Shown here in pieces: positions 47,161 through 56,488 of a DNA stretch of 64,000 nt (positions are counted from its first letter, which is position 1; every line of letters begins with the position of its first letter). The DNA is from JACVCS01 sp038328575 (GTDB taxonomy: Bacteria; Planctomycetota; Phycisphaerae; Phycisphaerales; UBA1924): NCBI GenBank assembly GCA_038328575.1, contig JBBQMD010000003.1, positions 47,809 through 111,808 on the forward strand, read 5' to 3'. The notes under the pieces were generated by a model, which searched no databases, had not been told where the DNA came from, and worked only from the letters and a program-made list of their open reading frames with translations. A program made the translations under genes and the position numbers.

Positions 47161-47233
47161 TCCCCCGCTCAGATCGCCCGCCTCCGGGTGTGTGATTGAC
47201 ACCACGCCCGCTCCACAGCGCATGACTCTCCGC

Positions 47234-47274
47234 CCGTCCCGCGTCGCTCACCCGACGCGGGACGGTTTGCATTT
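47234..47274 (+). terminator. Terminator of the pilus operon
   Basis: Perfect 13-bp stem CCGTCCCGCGTCG/CGACGCGGGACGG with loop CTCACC, then TTTGCATTT, 74 bases past the gspG stop. Confidence 0.75.
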
Positions 47275-47358
47275 GCACCCACAATTCCACGCGCCCCGAG
47301 CCCGCCGCCAGACAAGAATCACGATCCTCTCTCGGACGATTGATCACGAAGGCCGCCC

Positions 47359-48207
47359 ATGAGTCACGCGCCGAACCCCGGACCCACACACTCCACGACC
47401 GACTCGCCCGCACACCCCGGCGTGCCCTCGGTCCAAGCCGCTCCCGCCTGGTCCGCCGCAGAGCTCTCGGCCAACCCCCACGCTCGCTCCGATAAGCCCG
47501 CACGCGTGCGTGAGATGTTCGCCGCGATCGCTGGCTCTTACGACCTCAATAACCGCGTGCATTCGTTCGGGCGCGATCAAGCTTGGCGACGCTTCGCGGT
47601 GCGGGCCGCGAACCTCAAGCCCACCGATCGCGTGCTGGACATGGCCTGCGGCACCGGCGACCTCACCCGCGCATTTGCCGCCGCCGGCGCCGCGAGCGTG
47701 CTGGGGATGGACTTCACCCAGGAAATGCTCGATGTCGCCGAGCGCAAGCGCATCGAGCAAGCCCAGCGCCGCCCCGGCCCGCTCAGCGACCACATCATCT
47801 ATCGCCAGGGCGACGCCATGGCGATCAGCGAGCCGGATTCATCGTTTGACGTCCTCTCGATCGCCTTCGGCATCCGCAACGTTCTGAACCCGCGCACCAG
47901 CGCTAATGAGTTTTTTCGTGTTTTGAAGCCCGGCGGTCGCCTTGTCATCCTCGAGTTTGACAAGCCGCGCTTCGCGCCGATCCGTTGGGCGAGTGATTTT
48001 TACACCCGCCAGATCATGCCGCTGACCGCGACTTGGATCAGCGGCGACCGCTCGGGCGCGTACAAGTACCTGCCGCGCTCGGTTGACACGTTTCTCGATC
48101 GCGATCAGCTCGCGCAGATGTTGCGTGATACGGGCTTCGTCGAGATCGAACAGCACCCGCTCTCGTTCGGTGTCTGCGTGTGTACAACCTGCCGCCGCCC
48201 CGGGTGA
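47359..48207 (+). CDS. ubiE/menG: Demethylmenaquinone/2-methoxy-6-polyprenyl-benzoquinol methyltransferase
   Basis: 282-residue class I SAM methyltransferase of quinone synthesis. Signatures: MFAAIAGSYDLNNRVHSFGRDQAWRR region, motif I VLDMACGTGDLT, F-D-V-L-S-I-A-F-G-I-R-N and FFRVLKPGGRLVILEF. The first ~45 residues are a Pro/Ser-rich extension of uncertain reality; Met at 47512 in the frame would remove part of the conserved core, so the long start is kept. No other menaquinone gene is near. Confidence 0.93.
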   Translation: MSHAPNPGPTHSTTDSPAHPGVPSVQAAPAWSAAELSANPHARSDKPARVREMFAAIAGSYDLNNRVHSFGRDQAWRRFAVRAANLKPTDRVLDMACGTGDLTRAFAAAGAASVLGMDFTQEMLDVAERKRIEQAQRRPGPLSDHIIYRQGDAMAISEPDSSFDVLSIAFGIRNVLNPRTSANEFFRVLKPGGRLVILEFDKPRFAPIRWASDFYTRQIMPLTATWISGDRSGAYKYLPRSVDTFLDRDQLAQMLRDTGFVEIEQHPLSFGVCVCTTCRRPG

Positions 48208-48556
48208 TGTCCGCCCAGCGCCCGTGCCACGCCGCGTCTTGTCGCGCCTTTCGCCGATGCGGCATTGTGGACAACGCGTTCGGCAGCGCAATCGTCGCGC
48301 ACCCTCGGTTCACAGTTTCCCAGCGCGCCCCCTCCCCGCGTGCCGCCGCCAAGCCGCGCCACCAGTTTCTGCGCGTTTGCAGCACGACTTCAGAAGGTGT
48401 TCACCCCGCGTCATATTCAGTGCACGGATTCACACGACGGTCCGCCTGCGCCCGATGGAAGAGGAACGTCGCCCGCGGAGCATGGGCGTATTGATGATGG
48501 CCTTGCGGTGAGTGGAACTCGCCCGCGGGCCAGAGACTTGTCACGGAGCGAGTTCC
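48208..48556. other. Intergenic region without recognised feature
   Basis: 349 bases. CGCCCGCGG appears twice (48471 and 48522 regions). No gene, tRNA or heptamer array seen; the B12-fold gene's GGAG lies at its right end. Confidence 0.4.
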
Positions 48557-49258
48557 ATGTCACACGATGCAATCAACGAGCGGTTCTTTGGCACACTCAT
48601 CGCGGGCGACCGCAACGGCGCACGCAAGGCCGTGCTCGAGGCCTACGCCGCGGGCTTCACCCCGCGTGACCTCTACACCGAGCTCTACTGGCCCACGTTC
48701 CAGATGCTCGACAAGCTCCATCGCGCCGACCAGCTCTCCAAGATGAGCTTCCACATGGCCTCGCGCCTCCTGCGCGTCCTGGTCGATCAGACCGCCGCCA
48801 AGCTCGAGCCCCAGTCCACCCTCTCGCGCCGCGTCCTCTGCTTCTGCGGTAGCGCCGAAGGCGAAGAGCTTGGTGCCCAGATGGCCGTCGACCTCCTCGA
48901 AGCCGCCGGCTTCAGCGTCACCTTCGGCGGTGGCGGCGTCGCCGCCGACGAGATCATGGCCCTTACCCAGGAACAACAGCCCGACGTGCTGCTCATGTTC
49001 GCCTCAGCGCCCACTGACCTCCCAGGCATTCGCGCCATGATCGAGCAGATCCGCGAGAACGGCGCGTGCGAGAGCCTCCAGTTCGCCGTCGGTGCTGGCG
49101 TCTTCTCACGAGCCGAGGGCCTCGCAGAAGAAATGGGCTCAGACATCTGGGCCGACTCGCCCATCGACATGGTTGACGCGCTGGTCAGCGAGCCGAAGAA
49201 GCGCTCATCGCCCAGCCAGCGCAACATGTCCAAGCTGCGCCGCAGCCGCGCTGCCTGA
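48557..49258 (+). CDS. B12-binding-fold protein lacking the cobalamin histidine
   Basis: 233 residues from the ATG at 48557 (GGAG nine bases upstream). Residues ~1-95 are a helical cap like that of methionine synthase and photoreceptor-type B12 regulators (FFGTLIAGDRNGARKAVLEAYAAGF...LYWPTFQMLDKL). Residues ~98-215 are the Rossmann-like B12 domain (RRVLCFCGSAEGEELGAQMAVDLLEAAGFSV). Where base-off cobalamin proteins have D-x-H-x-x-G, this has G-E-E-L-G without the His. It could bind cobalamin base-on, bind something else, or act as an apo-sensor. The C-terminus is basic. Confidence 0.75.
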   Translation: MSHDAINERFFGTLIAGDRNGARKAVLEAYAAGFTPRDLYTELYWPTFQMLDKLHRADQLSKMSFHMASRLLRVLVDQTAAKLEPQSTLSRRVLCFCGSAEGEELGAQMAVDLLEAAGFSVTFGGGGVAADEIMALTQEQQPDVLLMFASAPTDLPGIRAMIEQIRENGACESLQFAVGAGVFSRAEGLAEEMGSDIWADSPIDMVDALVSEPKKRSSPSQRNMSKLRRSRAA

Positions 49259-49288
49259 AACTCGCGCTCAACATCCCAGTTCACCACT

Positions 49289-49324
49289 CGGACCCGACGT
49301 ACTCGTCGGGTCCGTTTTCATTTT
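49289..49324. terminator. Bidirectional terminator between convergent genes
   Basis: Perfect 11-bp stem CGGACCCGACG/CGTCGGGTCCG with loop TACT, followed on the plus strand by TTTTCATTTT. Serves the B12-fold gene and perhaps the HAD gene arriving from the other side. Confidence 0.75.
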
Positions 49325-49351
49325 GGACCCTCCGGCCATCCCTGCCGCGAC

Positions 49352-50005
49352 TCAATGCAGAAGTGGCGAAAGGATCACGCGCATCTGCGCCGCCGTGTCC
49401 CCGCTGTGATCCACCTGATGCGCCGTCCACCCCGCGCGCCGCGCCCCATCAATGTTCTCCGCCAGGTCATCAAAGAACACGATGTCTGGTGGCGCGAACC
49501 CTGTTCGCTTCGAGAACTCGTGATAGATCGCCTCGTCCGGCTTCGCGAGCCCGAGCAGATGGCTCGCGTGCAGGTGCCGCGCTTTGCCGGGCGTCTCAAA
49601 CCGCGCACGGTGCCCCGCGATCTCCGCGTGCGGCGCGAGCTGTCGCCAGTGCGAGGCGTTGGTATTGCTCAACACGCCCGTGGGCACGCCCCGCGCGTGC
49701 AGATCGTCGATCAACCCGCCGACGCCCGCATACTCCTCCAGGATCCACGCCTCGTGAATCGCCCGAAACTGCTCCAGCGTGTACCGCCCCTCGCTGGTCA
49801 CCGCAACGCGCCCAAAGAACTCCTCTTCGCCAATCGCGCCCACCTCAAACTGCCGCACCAGGGTGCGCCGCTGCTGCGCCAATCGCTCGTCGTGCATCTC
49901 GACGTGATGCTCCACACCCGCCGCGCTGCACGCCTCCTTCAGCGACCGGCAGATCCGCACCACCACGCCCCCAAGATCAAACACCACCAGCGTCTTCGCG
50001 CTCAC
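49352..50005 (-). CDS. HAD-superfamily hydrolase
   Basis: 217 residues. Motif I VFDLGGVVV (the nucleophile Asp is present; the usual +2 Asp is Gly, as in several YihX/haloacid dehalogenase-like proteins), motif II LSNTN, motif III Lys in KPDEAIY, motif IV FFDDLAENI. The GTG start at 50005 overlaps the truD stop (GTGA), so the two are coupled. The G at +2 suggests a dehalogenase-like or sugar-phosphate role; substrate unknown. Confidence 0.83.
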   Translation of the reverse strand: MSAKTLVVFDLGGVVVRICRSLKEACSAAGVEHHVEMHDERLAQQRRTLVRQFEVGAIGEEEFFGRVAVTSEGRYTLEQFRAIHEAWILEEYAGVGGLIDDLHARGVPTGVLSNTNASHWRQLAPHAEIAGHRARFETPGKARHLHASHLLGLAKPDEAIYHEFSKRTGFAPPDIVFFDDLAENIDGARRAGWTAHQVDHSGDTAAQMRVILSPLLH

Positions 50006-51354
50006 GCCCCATCTCCAGTCGTCGCGGGCAACTCCTCCGCCCCGCGCGTCCCCAGCGCCGGCTTCATGATCTCCTGCATCACCGTCGTCGCAAACGCGCC
50101 GGGCGGCAGCTCAAACGAGCAGCGAATAAACAACCCGTACTCGTCGGCCCCCGCTTCCACGTCCGGGTACATCAAGGGCACCCGCAGCGGCCGGCGATCC
50201 CCATCCAGTGAATCCGGGTTGCGCCGCGCATACGCCAGCAGATCCTCCTCGCGCACACCATGCGCGTTCAGCGCCCCTATCTCAACCTCGAGCGTCCGCC
50301 CCGACGCTCGCATCATGCGCGAGCCCCAGTTCGGCCCCGAGGGCGAGATCTCTAGAGCGCCTGCGCGCCGCTGCGTCTCGGGGTCCGCCGCCGTGAGCGC
50401 ATCCACGCTGAAGACCGCGCCGCTGTCGTGCTTGTACGCCAGGTCGCCATCAAGAATGGTCGCCAGCGTGCCATCAATCAGCCGCCGATCCAGCACGCTG
50501 TTGAACACGCCGGATTGAAACGCCGAGATAAAAAAACTTCGCTGCGTCGCGTTGATCGCGCGCACCGCGCGCTCCGGCGTCGCCCCGCGCGACAGCGCGC
50601 GTAGGGCCTCGAACTCTGCCGCCGCGCCAGGGGGCATGAGCCTGAACGCCGCGTTGAAGTCGCCGCGCCCGTACGCCTCGCGCGCTCCGACCTCCGAGCC
50701 GTCCGGCGTCCCACTCGGGTACAGCTCCGGGGCTTTGGGCAGCAGCAGCTCGTCCAGCGCCGCCTTGGCATCACCCAGGACGATCGCGCGCCCCACCAGA
50801 TGGTTGTTCGCGAAGTACCCGAAGCGCTGCTCGCCCGCGCGATTCGGCACGCCCACCCGCACCAGCGTGTCCATCACGCGCTTGGCGTTGATGACCCCCT
50901 TGATCTCAATGCCGCGAAGCTTGATCGCGAATCGGTTGGCCTTCAGGTGCCCGCGCCGCAGCTTGTTGGCGTGCATATCCGCCCACAGCACCTGCAAGCG
51001 ATCGTGCTGAAGCGAAGGAAAATCCTCCAGCGCCCGCCCGGGCACGTGAATCGAGATGACCTGACGCGTGATCGCCCGCTTGTCCTTCAACCCCGCATAT
51101 CCGATCGCCCCGATCGGCACGCCGAAGTGCCGCGCCACGATCTGCACCAGTTGCGACGTGGACAGGTCCACCTTCTGCAAAAACAAGTACACGTGCTCGC
51201 CCTCGCCCGTCGGCTGATACAGCGGCACTTCCTCAACAATAAAGTCCTCAAGGTGCTCGCGCAGGCGACCCCCAACCCCGGGCACTCCCTGCGTCACATA
51301 GACACTGGGCCGGATGTGCGGCGATTGGTCGCTCGGCGCGATTTGACCCTTCAT
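50002..51354 (-). CDS. truD: tRNA pseudouridine(13) synthase TruD
   Basis: 450 residues, longer than E. coli TruD (349). The catalytic Asp is in YAGLKDKRAITRQ. FIVEEVPLYQPTGEGEHVYLFLQK, KANRFAIKLRG and the N-R-A-G-E-Q-R-F-G segment are TruD signatures; the insert between the two catalytic half-domains holds the extra length. I use the ATG at 51354, but GGGG is immediately adjacent, so a TTG at 51360 or a start further up is possible. Shares the HAD gene downstream. Confidence 0.9.
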   Translation of the reverse strand: MKGQIAPSDQSPHIRPSVYVTQGVPGVGGRLREHLEDFIVEEVPLYQPTGEGEHVYLFLQKVDLSTSQLVQIVARHFGVPIGAIGYAGLKDKRAITRQVISIHVPGRALEDFPSLQHDRLQVLWADMHANKLRRGHLKANRFAIKLRGIEIKGVINAKRVMDTLVRVGVPNRAGEQRFGYFANNHLVGRAIVLGDAKAALDELLLPKAPELYPSGTPDGSEVGAREAYGRGDFNAAFRLMPPGAAAEFEALRALSRGATPERAVRAINATQRSFFISAFQSGVFNSVLDRRLIDGTLATILDGDLAYKHDSGAVFSVDALTAADPETQRRAGALEISPSGPNWGSRMMRASGRTLEVEIGALNAHGVREEDLLAYARRNPDSLDGDRRPLRVPLMYPDVEAGADEYGLFIRCSFELPPGAFATTVMQEIMKPALGTRGAEELPATTGDGA

Positions 51355-51491
51355 CCCCAAAGCGTAGAAACGCTTCAGGCCCCCCGCATGTATATTCCTC
51401 AGGCCGAGTTGCACTGTTGACCGCCCAACCCCGCTCCCCTCGACCCCTCCCCCCCTTCGCCCCCACCGCCCCCAACCGCTCCCAGGCTCGG

Positions 51492-52178
51492 ATGACCCGC
51501 GACCAACTGACCACCCTTGACGATCAGGCCCTCGTCGCACGCATCAACAGCGTCGGCGCCCGCGGCCCCATCGCCGCCACCGCCTTCACCATCCTCTACG
51601 AACGCCATCGCGACTTCGTCCTCCGCGTCGCCATCCGCGCCTGCAATCACGAGTCCGACGCCCTCGACGCCTCGCAAGACACCTTCGCCTACCTCTTCAG
51701 CAAGTTCCCTGGATTCGTGCTCACTTCCAAACTCACGACCTTCCTCTACCCCGTCGCGACGCACCAGGCGATGTCCAAACGCCGCGCCCGCTGCAAAGCC
51801 CACAGCGGGCACGCCGGCGATGAGCACGATCCGCTGGACCAGCAGCTCTCGCCCACGCGCCCCGAGGCCATGAACGACGCCCGCCTTCGCGATCTGCACA
51901 CCGCCCTGGCCGGGCTCAGCACCATCCATCGCGAGGTCGTCCTCTTGCGCTTCGTCGAAGACATGTCGCTCGAAGAAATCGCGCTGGCCATGCACGTGCC
52001 CCTGGGCACCGTCAAAAGCCGCCTGCACTTCGCCATCAACGCCATGCGCTCCGACCCCGGTGTGCGGCGGTTTTTCGGCTACGAAACCGACCCCACGCCC
52101 GCTTCCACACTCACGCCCCCAACCCTCGGCACCAGCGCCCAACGCCTCAGCGCCGCAGAGAAGGCCGATTCCGCCTAG
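51492..52178 (+). CDS. ECF-type RNA polymerase sigma factor
   Basis: 228 residues from the ATG at 51492. Sigma region 2 (FTILYERHRDFVLRVAIRAC...ALDASQDTFAYLFSKF) and region 4 (LSTIHREVVLLRFVEDMSLEEIALAMHVPLGTVKSRLHFAI) are clear. The C-terminal ~45 residues are a Pro/Thr-rich extension beyond region 4, as seen in several planctomycete ECF groups. It heads a co-directional set of three envelope-protein genes, the first of which has an anti-sigma-like layout. Confidence 0.9.
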   Translation: MTRDQLTTLDDQALVARINSVGARGPIAATAFTILYERHRDFVLRVAIRACNHESDALDASQDTFAYLFSKFPGFVLTSKLTTFLYPVATHQAMSKRRARCKAHSGHAGDEHDPLDQQLSPTRPEAMNDARLRDLHTALAGLSTIHREVVLLRFVEDMSLEEIALAMHVPLGTVKSRLHFAINAMRSDPGVRRFFGYETDPTPASTLTPPTLGTSAQRLSAAEKADSA

Positions 52179-52298
52179 ATATCAAGGTCCTCCGAAACTG
52201 TCCGCGCCGCCCCCACACCCCCCAATTTCTGTGAACGTTTTCCTGCCCAATCGCCCTTCATGACTGTCCGATGACGAAGGATCGACGGAGCCGAGTCC

Positions 52299-53339
52299 AT
52301 GCCCGAAGACACCCCACATCACGACGGAGCCGAGCCCCGCGCGCCCGATGACGCGACGCCCGAGTTCTCGCGCGCCGAGACCGACCGTCTCGCGGCCGGC
52401 CTCGCCTCACTCTACCGCGACCTCCCCGCCCCGCCCAAGCTCAACGCCGCTCCATCAGCCAGCGCAAGCGCTGGCCCTTCGCTCTCAAGCACCCTCGACG
52501 CGCGCATGCGCGATCTCATCGAACGCCAAACCGGCACGCCCGTCAACAGCAACATCAACAGCAACATCGACGCTCCCTTAACCGCCCCACTCCGTCTGGT
52601 CAACCCCGAGAGCACCGCCTCCACCGACGCTCTCGCACCGCGCCCGTTCCGCTTCCCGCGCTGGCTGACGAGCGTCGCCGCTGTCGCCGCGATGATCGCG
52701 CTCGCCGCGATCATCATCCCCTGGTCCGGCCCCGCTTCGCCCTCGGACCTCGCCGGCTCCACCTTGGCCAAAGCCAAGGACGAGCGCGCCACACGCACCG
52801 AGCCAATCGCCCAGCCCGCTGGCGCCGCTGACTCCTTAGCGACCAATACATTCGGCACTCCGCCCACCACGCCCGACGCTCCCGTCCCCGCGTGGTCAAC
52901 GCTCGACAACGTTGCCGCCGCCGACAGCCTTCGCGCTGAGCTCCGCACCGGCCGCACCGACATCGTCACCGCCCATCGCCTCAGTCTCCTGCTCTCTCGA
53001 GGTGTCACGCTCACCACCGCCGACCTCGCCCCGGCGCTCGAAACAACCCTCAGTTCCGCTTCGCGCAACGACAACCTCACCCGCGCAAGCGCGACCCCGC
53101 TCACTAGCGACGAGGTCAAACTCCTCGCCCAGCGAGCCGTGCGTCTCTCGATCCCTGTTGATTCGCGCGGCGCCCGCGCCGATGAGCCCGCCTTCTGGCT
53201 CATTGATTTCGACCTCGCCAGCGTTAGCGCCCTGGAAGCCCATCACGAGCTCTCGCCGCTCGAACTCCTTGTGGACGAAACCCTCACCACGCCGCAGTCC
53301 CTTGGTGCCCTCCGCTGGATCTTGGAGGACACGCAATGA
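52299..53339 (+). CDS. Single-pass membrane protein, putative anti-sigma factor
   Basis: 346 residues. A cytoplasmic N-terminal part (~1-118, starting with an acidic A-E-T-D-R-L-A-A-G-L-A-S-L-Y-R-D helix), one membrane helix at ~122-141, and a ~200-residue outside part. The layout and its place 120 bases after the sigma gene suggest an anti-sigma factor, but the zinc-finger His-x3-Cys-x2-Cys motif is absent, so the call is by context. The stop overlaps the next gene by ATGA. Confidence 0.55.
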   Translation: MPEDTPHHDGAEPRAPDDATPEFSRAETDRLAAGLASLYRDLPAPPKLNAAPSASASAGPSLSSTLDARMRDLIERQTGTPVNSNINSNIDAPLTAPLRLVNPESTASTDALAPRPFRFPRWLTSVAAVAAMIALAAIIIPWSGPASPSDLAGSTLAKAKDERATRTEPIAQPAGAADSLATNTFGTPPTTPDAPVPAWSTLDNVAAADSLRAELRTGRTDIVTAHRLSLLLSRGVTLTTADLAPALETTLSSASRNDNLTRASATPLTSDEVKLLAQRAVRLSIPVDSRGARADEPAFWLIDFDLASVSALEAHHELSPLELLVDETLTTPQSLGALRWILEDTQ

Positions 53340-53986
53340 CCAGATCGCGCTCCATCCTCTGCGTGCTCATCGTCTTCGCGCTCGCCGCCATCGGCGCCGG
53401 CTCCGCCCCCGCGCCCGCTCCCGCGCCGCTCCCGCCCGCATCCGGCTCCTTCGTCGCCATTGATGTCACGCTCCCGCCCCCGGCCCACGGCCTCGGCTCA
53501 TATCAAGTCGAAATCACCGCGCCCCAGGGCGTCCGCCTCGTCGGCGTCGAAGGCGGCGACGACGCCTTCAGCGCGCCCCCGTATTACGACCGCGCCGCGC
53601 TCCAGCAGAACCGCGTCATCATCGCCGCGATCGCCGAGCCCGTGCTCGCCAGCGCCGCCCCGCCCGTGCAAATCAACGCCGCGCCCCAGCTCGCCCCCGC
53701 CCCCGCCGCCCGCAAATCTTCGTCACGCCCCGCTTCCGCCAGCGCTCCCGCCCCCGCCGGCGCACCAACCGCCAACACCACGACGCCCGCCGCTCAGCCG
53801 ACGGCCATCGCCACTCCGCCATCACCGCCCCTACGCGTCGCGCGCCTTCACTTTTACTTCGCCGCCAACCCCCACCAAGCGGGCATGATCGTCGCCACCG
53901 TCATCGCCGCCGGTGATTCGCACGCCGATCGCCTCGACCCGCTCCCCCGCGCTGACTTGAAACGGGCGACCGCGCCCGGAGAATGA
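53336..53986 (+). CDS. Exported Ala/Pro-rich protein of unknown function
   Basis: 216 residues with a signal peptide (~1-23). A short beta domain (FVAIDVTLPPPAHGLGSYQVEIT...GVRLVGVEGGDDAF) recalls a cohesin/immunoglobulin-like strand set; residues ~115-165 are an Ala/Pro/Thr linker; a last strand reads RLHFYFAANPHQAGMIVATVIAAG. Coupled to both neighbours (ATGA overlap before, 3 bases after). Probably a periplasmic partner of the VIT/vWA lipoprotein. Confidence 0.65.
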   Translation: MTRSRSILCVLIVFALAAIGAGSAPAPAPAPLPPASGSFVAIDVTLPPPAHGLGSYQVEITAPQGVRLVGVEGGDDAFSAPPYYDRAALQQNRVIIAAIAEPVLASAAPPVQINAAPQLAPAPAARKSSSRPASASAPAPAGAPTANTTTPAAQPTAIATPPSPPLRVARLHFYFAANPHQAGMIVATVIAAGDSHADRLDPLPRADLKRATAPGE

Positions 53987-53989
53987 CGC

Positions 53990-56470
53990 ATGACGCCCCG
54001 CTCCATGCTCTCCACACCGCTCACGCTCTCCCCCGCGCCCCCGCCCCGCACACGCTCTCCCCGCGCCGCCCTCGCGCTCCGCGCCACGCTCGCCGCCCTC
54101 GTCCTCGCCGCGCTGCTTCCCAGCGCCTGCTCGCGACAGGAGAAGGCCGACAAAGCTCCATCGTCAGAGCGAAGCGTGCTCGGCGACAGCAAGTCCGCCG
54201 CACCCGCTCCAGACTCTCAAAGCAAGCTCCAACCCGCCGCGCCGGTCGAGGCCGCCGTCACTGGCGCCACCCGCGCCGAACCCATCCTCCCAAGCAACCC
54301 GCCCCCCCCCGCCCCCGCCCCCGCCCCGGCGCACGACGTCCCCGTTGGCAGGCCCGCCCACGACGGCGCCCTCTTCGCGCTCTACTCGTTCATCTCGCCC
54401 CCACAAACGCCGCCCGCCGCAAGCTCCGTCAACTCGCAGGCAAGCTTCAACAACCTCCGCGATGAAACGCGCGCCAGCACGAACGAGCGCAACCAAGAGC
54501 CCGCCTTCAACCAACAAGACCTCTCGCGCACAACCACGCTCCCGCAAGACGAACGCGCTCGCGCCATGAGACAAGCAGCAGGCGTCGTCGCGCTCCTGCC
54601 GCAAACGCTCCCCGCAATCCCCGGCATGCTCCCCGGCCCCAACGAAGAACTCTGGATCATCGAGCGCGCCAGCCAACCCCGTCTCGATCCCGCTCAGCGC
54701 GATCCCGGCTCCCTCGGCGCCGGCGCGCTTCACCCAAACGCTCGCTTCGGCTCCAGCCCCGCGCCAATCACCGCCACGTCCATCAACGTTGACGCGCGCA
54801 TCGACGGCTTCATCGCCCAGGTCACCTACCGCCAGTCCTTCAAGGTCGACCCCAGCGCGCCGCTAGACGCCGTCTACCTCATCAACCTCCCGCCCGACGC
54901 CGCGGTCACTGATTTCCAACTCGCCTTTGGCTCGCGCAAGATCCGAGCGGTGATCTGCGATCGCGCTGAGGCCGCCCGCCTCTTTGACGCCGCCACCCTC
55001 GCTGGCCATCGCGCCGTGATCACGAGTCAGGTCGAGGGCAACCGCTTCGCCGCTCGCATCTCGCTCCCACCCCCCGCCGCCCGCGCGTCCGACATCAGCA
55101 TCGACATGACATACTTCCACGTCCTGCCCATGGAGCGCGACGAGTTCACCCTTCGCGTGCCTTTGCGCGTGAACGCTCAGCCTTCCGGCCCGCAGTCGCC
55201 GGTGCAACTCGCTGTCGCAGTGCGTCTGAACGCCGCCGTCCCGATCGAAGACCTGCGCAGCTCGTCGCACGCCATCCGCGTTGACCGCGCCACCGCCGAC
55301 AACCCGCTCTCCCGCGCCCGCGCCACGATCTACCTCGCCGGCCCGCTCACTGAGGGCGAAAGCCCCGCCGCGCGCGACTTCGTTCTGCACTACCGCCTCG
55401 CCGGTGACGAGCCCCGCCCCGGCATGCTCACCTACACCGACGCCCAGGGCGATACCTACTTCGCCTCGTTCCTCGTCCCGCCTCGCGCTCGCGCCATCAC
55501 CGCTCGCCATCCCATCGAGTGGGTGCTGGTCATTGATCGCTCCAGCGCCGTCAGCCCCGAGCAACTCAAACTCACATCGCAAATCACCAGCGAGTTCCTC
55601 ACCCGCATCGACGCCCGCGACCGCCTGCGCGTCGAGTTCAGCGACGGCGAATCCATCCCCAGCGCCGCCGATGCCCGCGCGTCCGACGACCCGCTCCCTC
55701 CCGCCCTCCCCGCGCTACGAGCCCGCATCACCCAGGCCCTCGCATCCCTCACGCCCCAAGGCGCCGACACAATCACCCCCGCCCTCCGACGCGCCCTCTC
55801 CATCCGCGGCAGCCCCCAACTCCAACGCATCACCCTCCTCATCTCCCCCGCCCGATTTAGCGACGCCCACGACGCGCTGGCCGAAATCGAGTCCACGCTC
55901 AAGTTCAACCGCGTCTGCACCGTCAGCGTCGGCCCCACCTCCGACACCGCCATCCTCCTGGCCATCGCCCGCTACGCCCGCGGCAGCTTCCTTCACATCG
56001 ACCAAGCCCACGACATCGAAGCCGTCATCCGCCCCTTCGTCAGCGCTCACTCCGTCGCGACGCTCATCGATGTCAGCCTCGATTTTAACGACACCAAGGG
56101 CCAGGACGTCCTCCCCCGGCGCGCCCCAGACCTGCTCGTTGATCGCCCCACCATGCTCCTCGGCCGCTGGCTCGGCAAGCCCGCCAGCGTCGTTTCAGTC
56201 ACCGCGCGCGCCGGCCCCGACGTGAAGTTCATGCTCCTGAACCCGGGCGTCACCGACCTGCGCGAGGGCAACCCCGCACTGGCCCAGGTCTGGGCCCGCC
56301 TCAAACTCAGCGACATGGCCACCTACGCCAACAGCGCCACGCTGCCAACATTCCAGGCCGAAGCGCGAGCCCTCTCGCAACAGTTCGGCATCCCCTCGCC
56401 TTGGACCGCCCTGCTCATGGTCGATGCCACAACTCCAGCGACGTCCGTACCGGCCGCTCCCGCGCCCTAG
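53990..56470 (+). CDS. VIT and von Willebrand A domain protein, probable lipoprotein
   Basis: 826 residues. Hydrophobic N-terminus ending LLPSAC at ~47 suggests a lipoprotein, though Pro at -3 is unusual. A ~180-residue Pro/Ala-rich region precedes a VIT domain (~265-370, ITATSINVDARIDGFIAQVTYRQSF...AVYLINLPPDAAV) and a vWA domain (~505-690, EWVLVIDRSSAVS). The metal site D-x-S-x-S reads D-R-S-S-A, so the third ligand is lost and metal-dependent adhesion is doubtful. Such pairs occur in inter-alpha-trypsin-like surface proteins. Last gene of the sigma-led operon; it ends 18 bases from the convergent GH15 gene. Confidence 0.8.
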   Translation: MTPRSMLSTPLTLSPAPPPRTRSPRAALALRATLAALVLAALLPSACSRQEKADKAPSSERSVLGDSKSAAPAPDSQSKLQPAAPVEAAVTGATRAEPILPSNPPPPAPAPAPAHDVPVGRPAHDGALFALYSFISPPQTPPAASSVNSQASFNNLRDETRASTNERNQEPAFNQQDLSRTTTLPQDERARAMRQAAGVVALLPQTLPAIPGMLPGPNEELWIIERASQPRLDPAQRDPGSLGAGALHPNARFGSSPAPITATSINVDARIDGFIAQVTYRQSFKVDPSAPLDAVYLINLPPDAAVTDFQLAFGSRKIRAVICDRAEAARLFDAATLAGHRAVITSQVEGNRFAARISLPPPAARASDISIDMTYFHVLPMERDEFTLRVPLRVNAQPSGPQSPVQLAVAVRLNAAVPIEDLRSSSHAIRVDRATADNPLSRARATIYLAGPLTEGESPAARDFVLHYRLAGDEPRPGMLTYTDAQGDTYFASFLVPPRARAITARHPIEWVLVIDRSSAVSPEQLKLTSQITSEFLTRIDARDRLRVEFSDGESIPSAADARASDDPLPPALPALRARITQALASLTPQGADTITPALRRALSIRGSPQLQRITLLISPARFSDAHDALAEIESTLKFNRVCTVSVGPTSDTAILLAIARYARGSFLHIDQAHDIEAVIRPFVSAHSVATLIDVSLDFNDTKGQDVLPRRAPDLLVDRPTMLLGRWLGKPASVVSVTARAGPDVKFMLLNPGVTDLREGNPALAQVWARLKLSDMATYANSATLPTFQAEARALSQQFGIPSPWTALLMVDATTPATSVPAAPAP

Positions 56471-56488
56471 GCAGCCGAGACGCCCTCA

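Noticed and set aside
51248..52142. Minus-strand Gly/Glu/Val-rich frames opposite the ECF sigma gene
   Set aside because: Composition is typical of antisense to C-ending codons; the plus frame has clear sigma regions 2 and 4.
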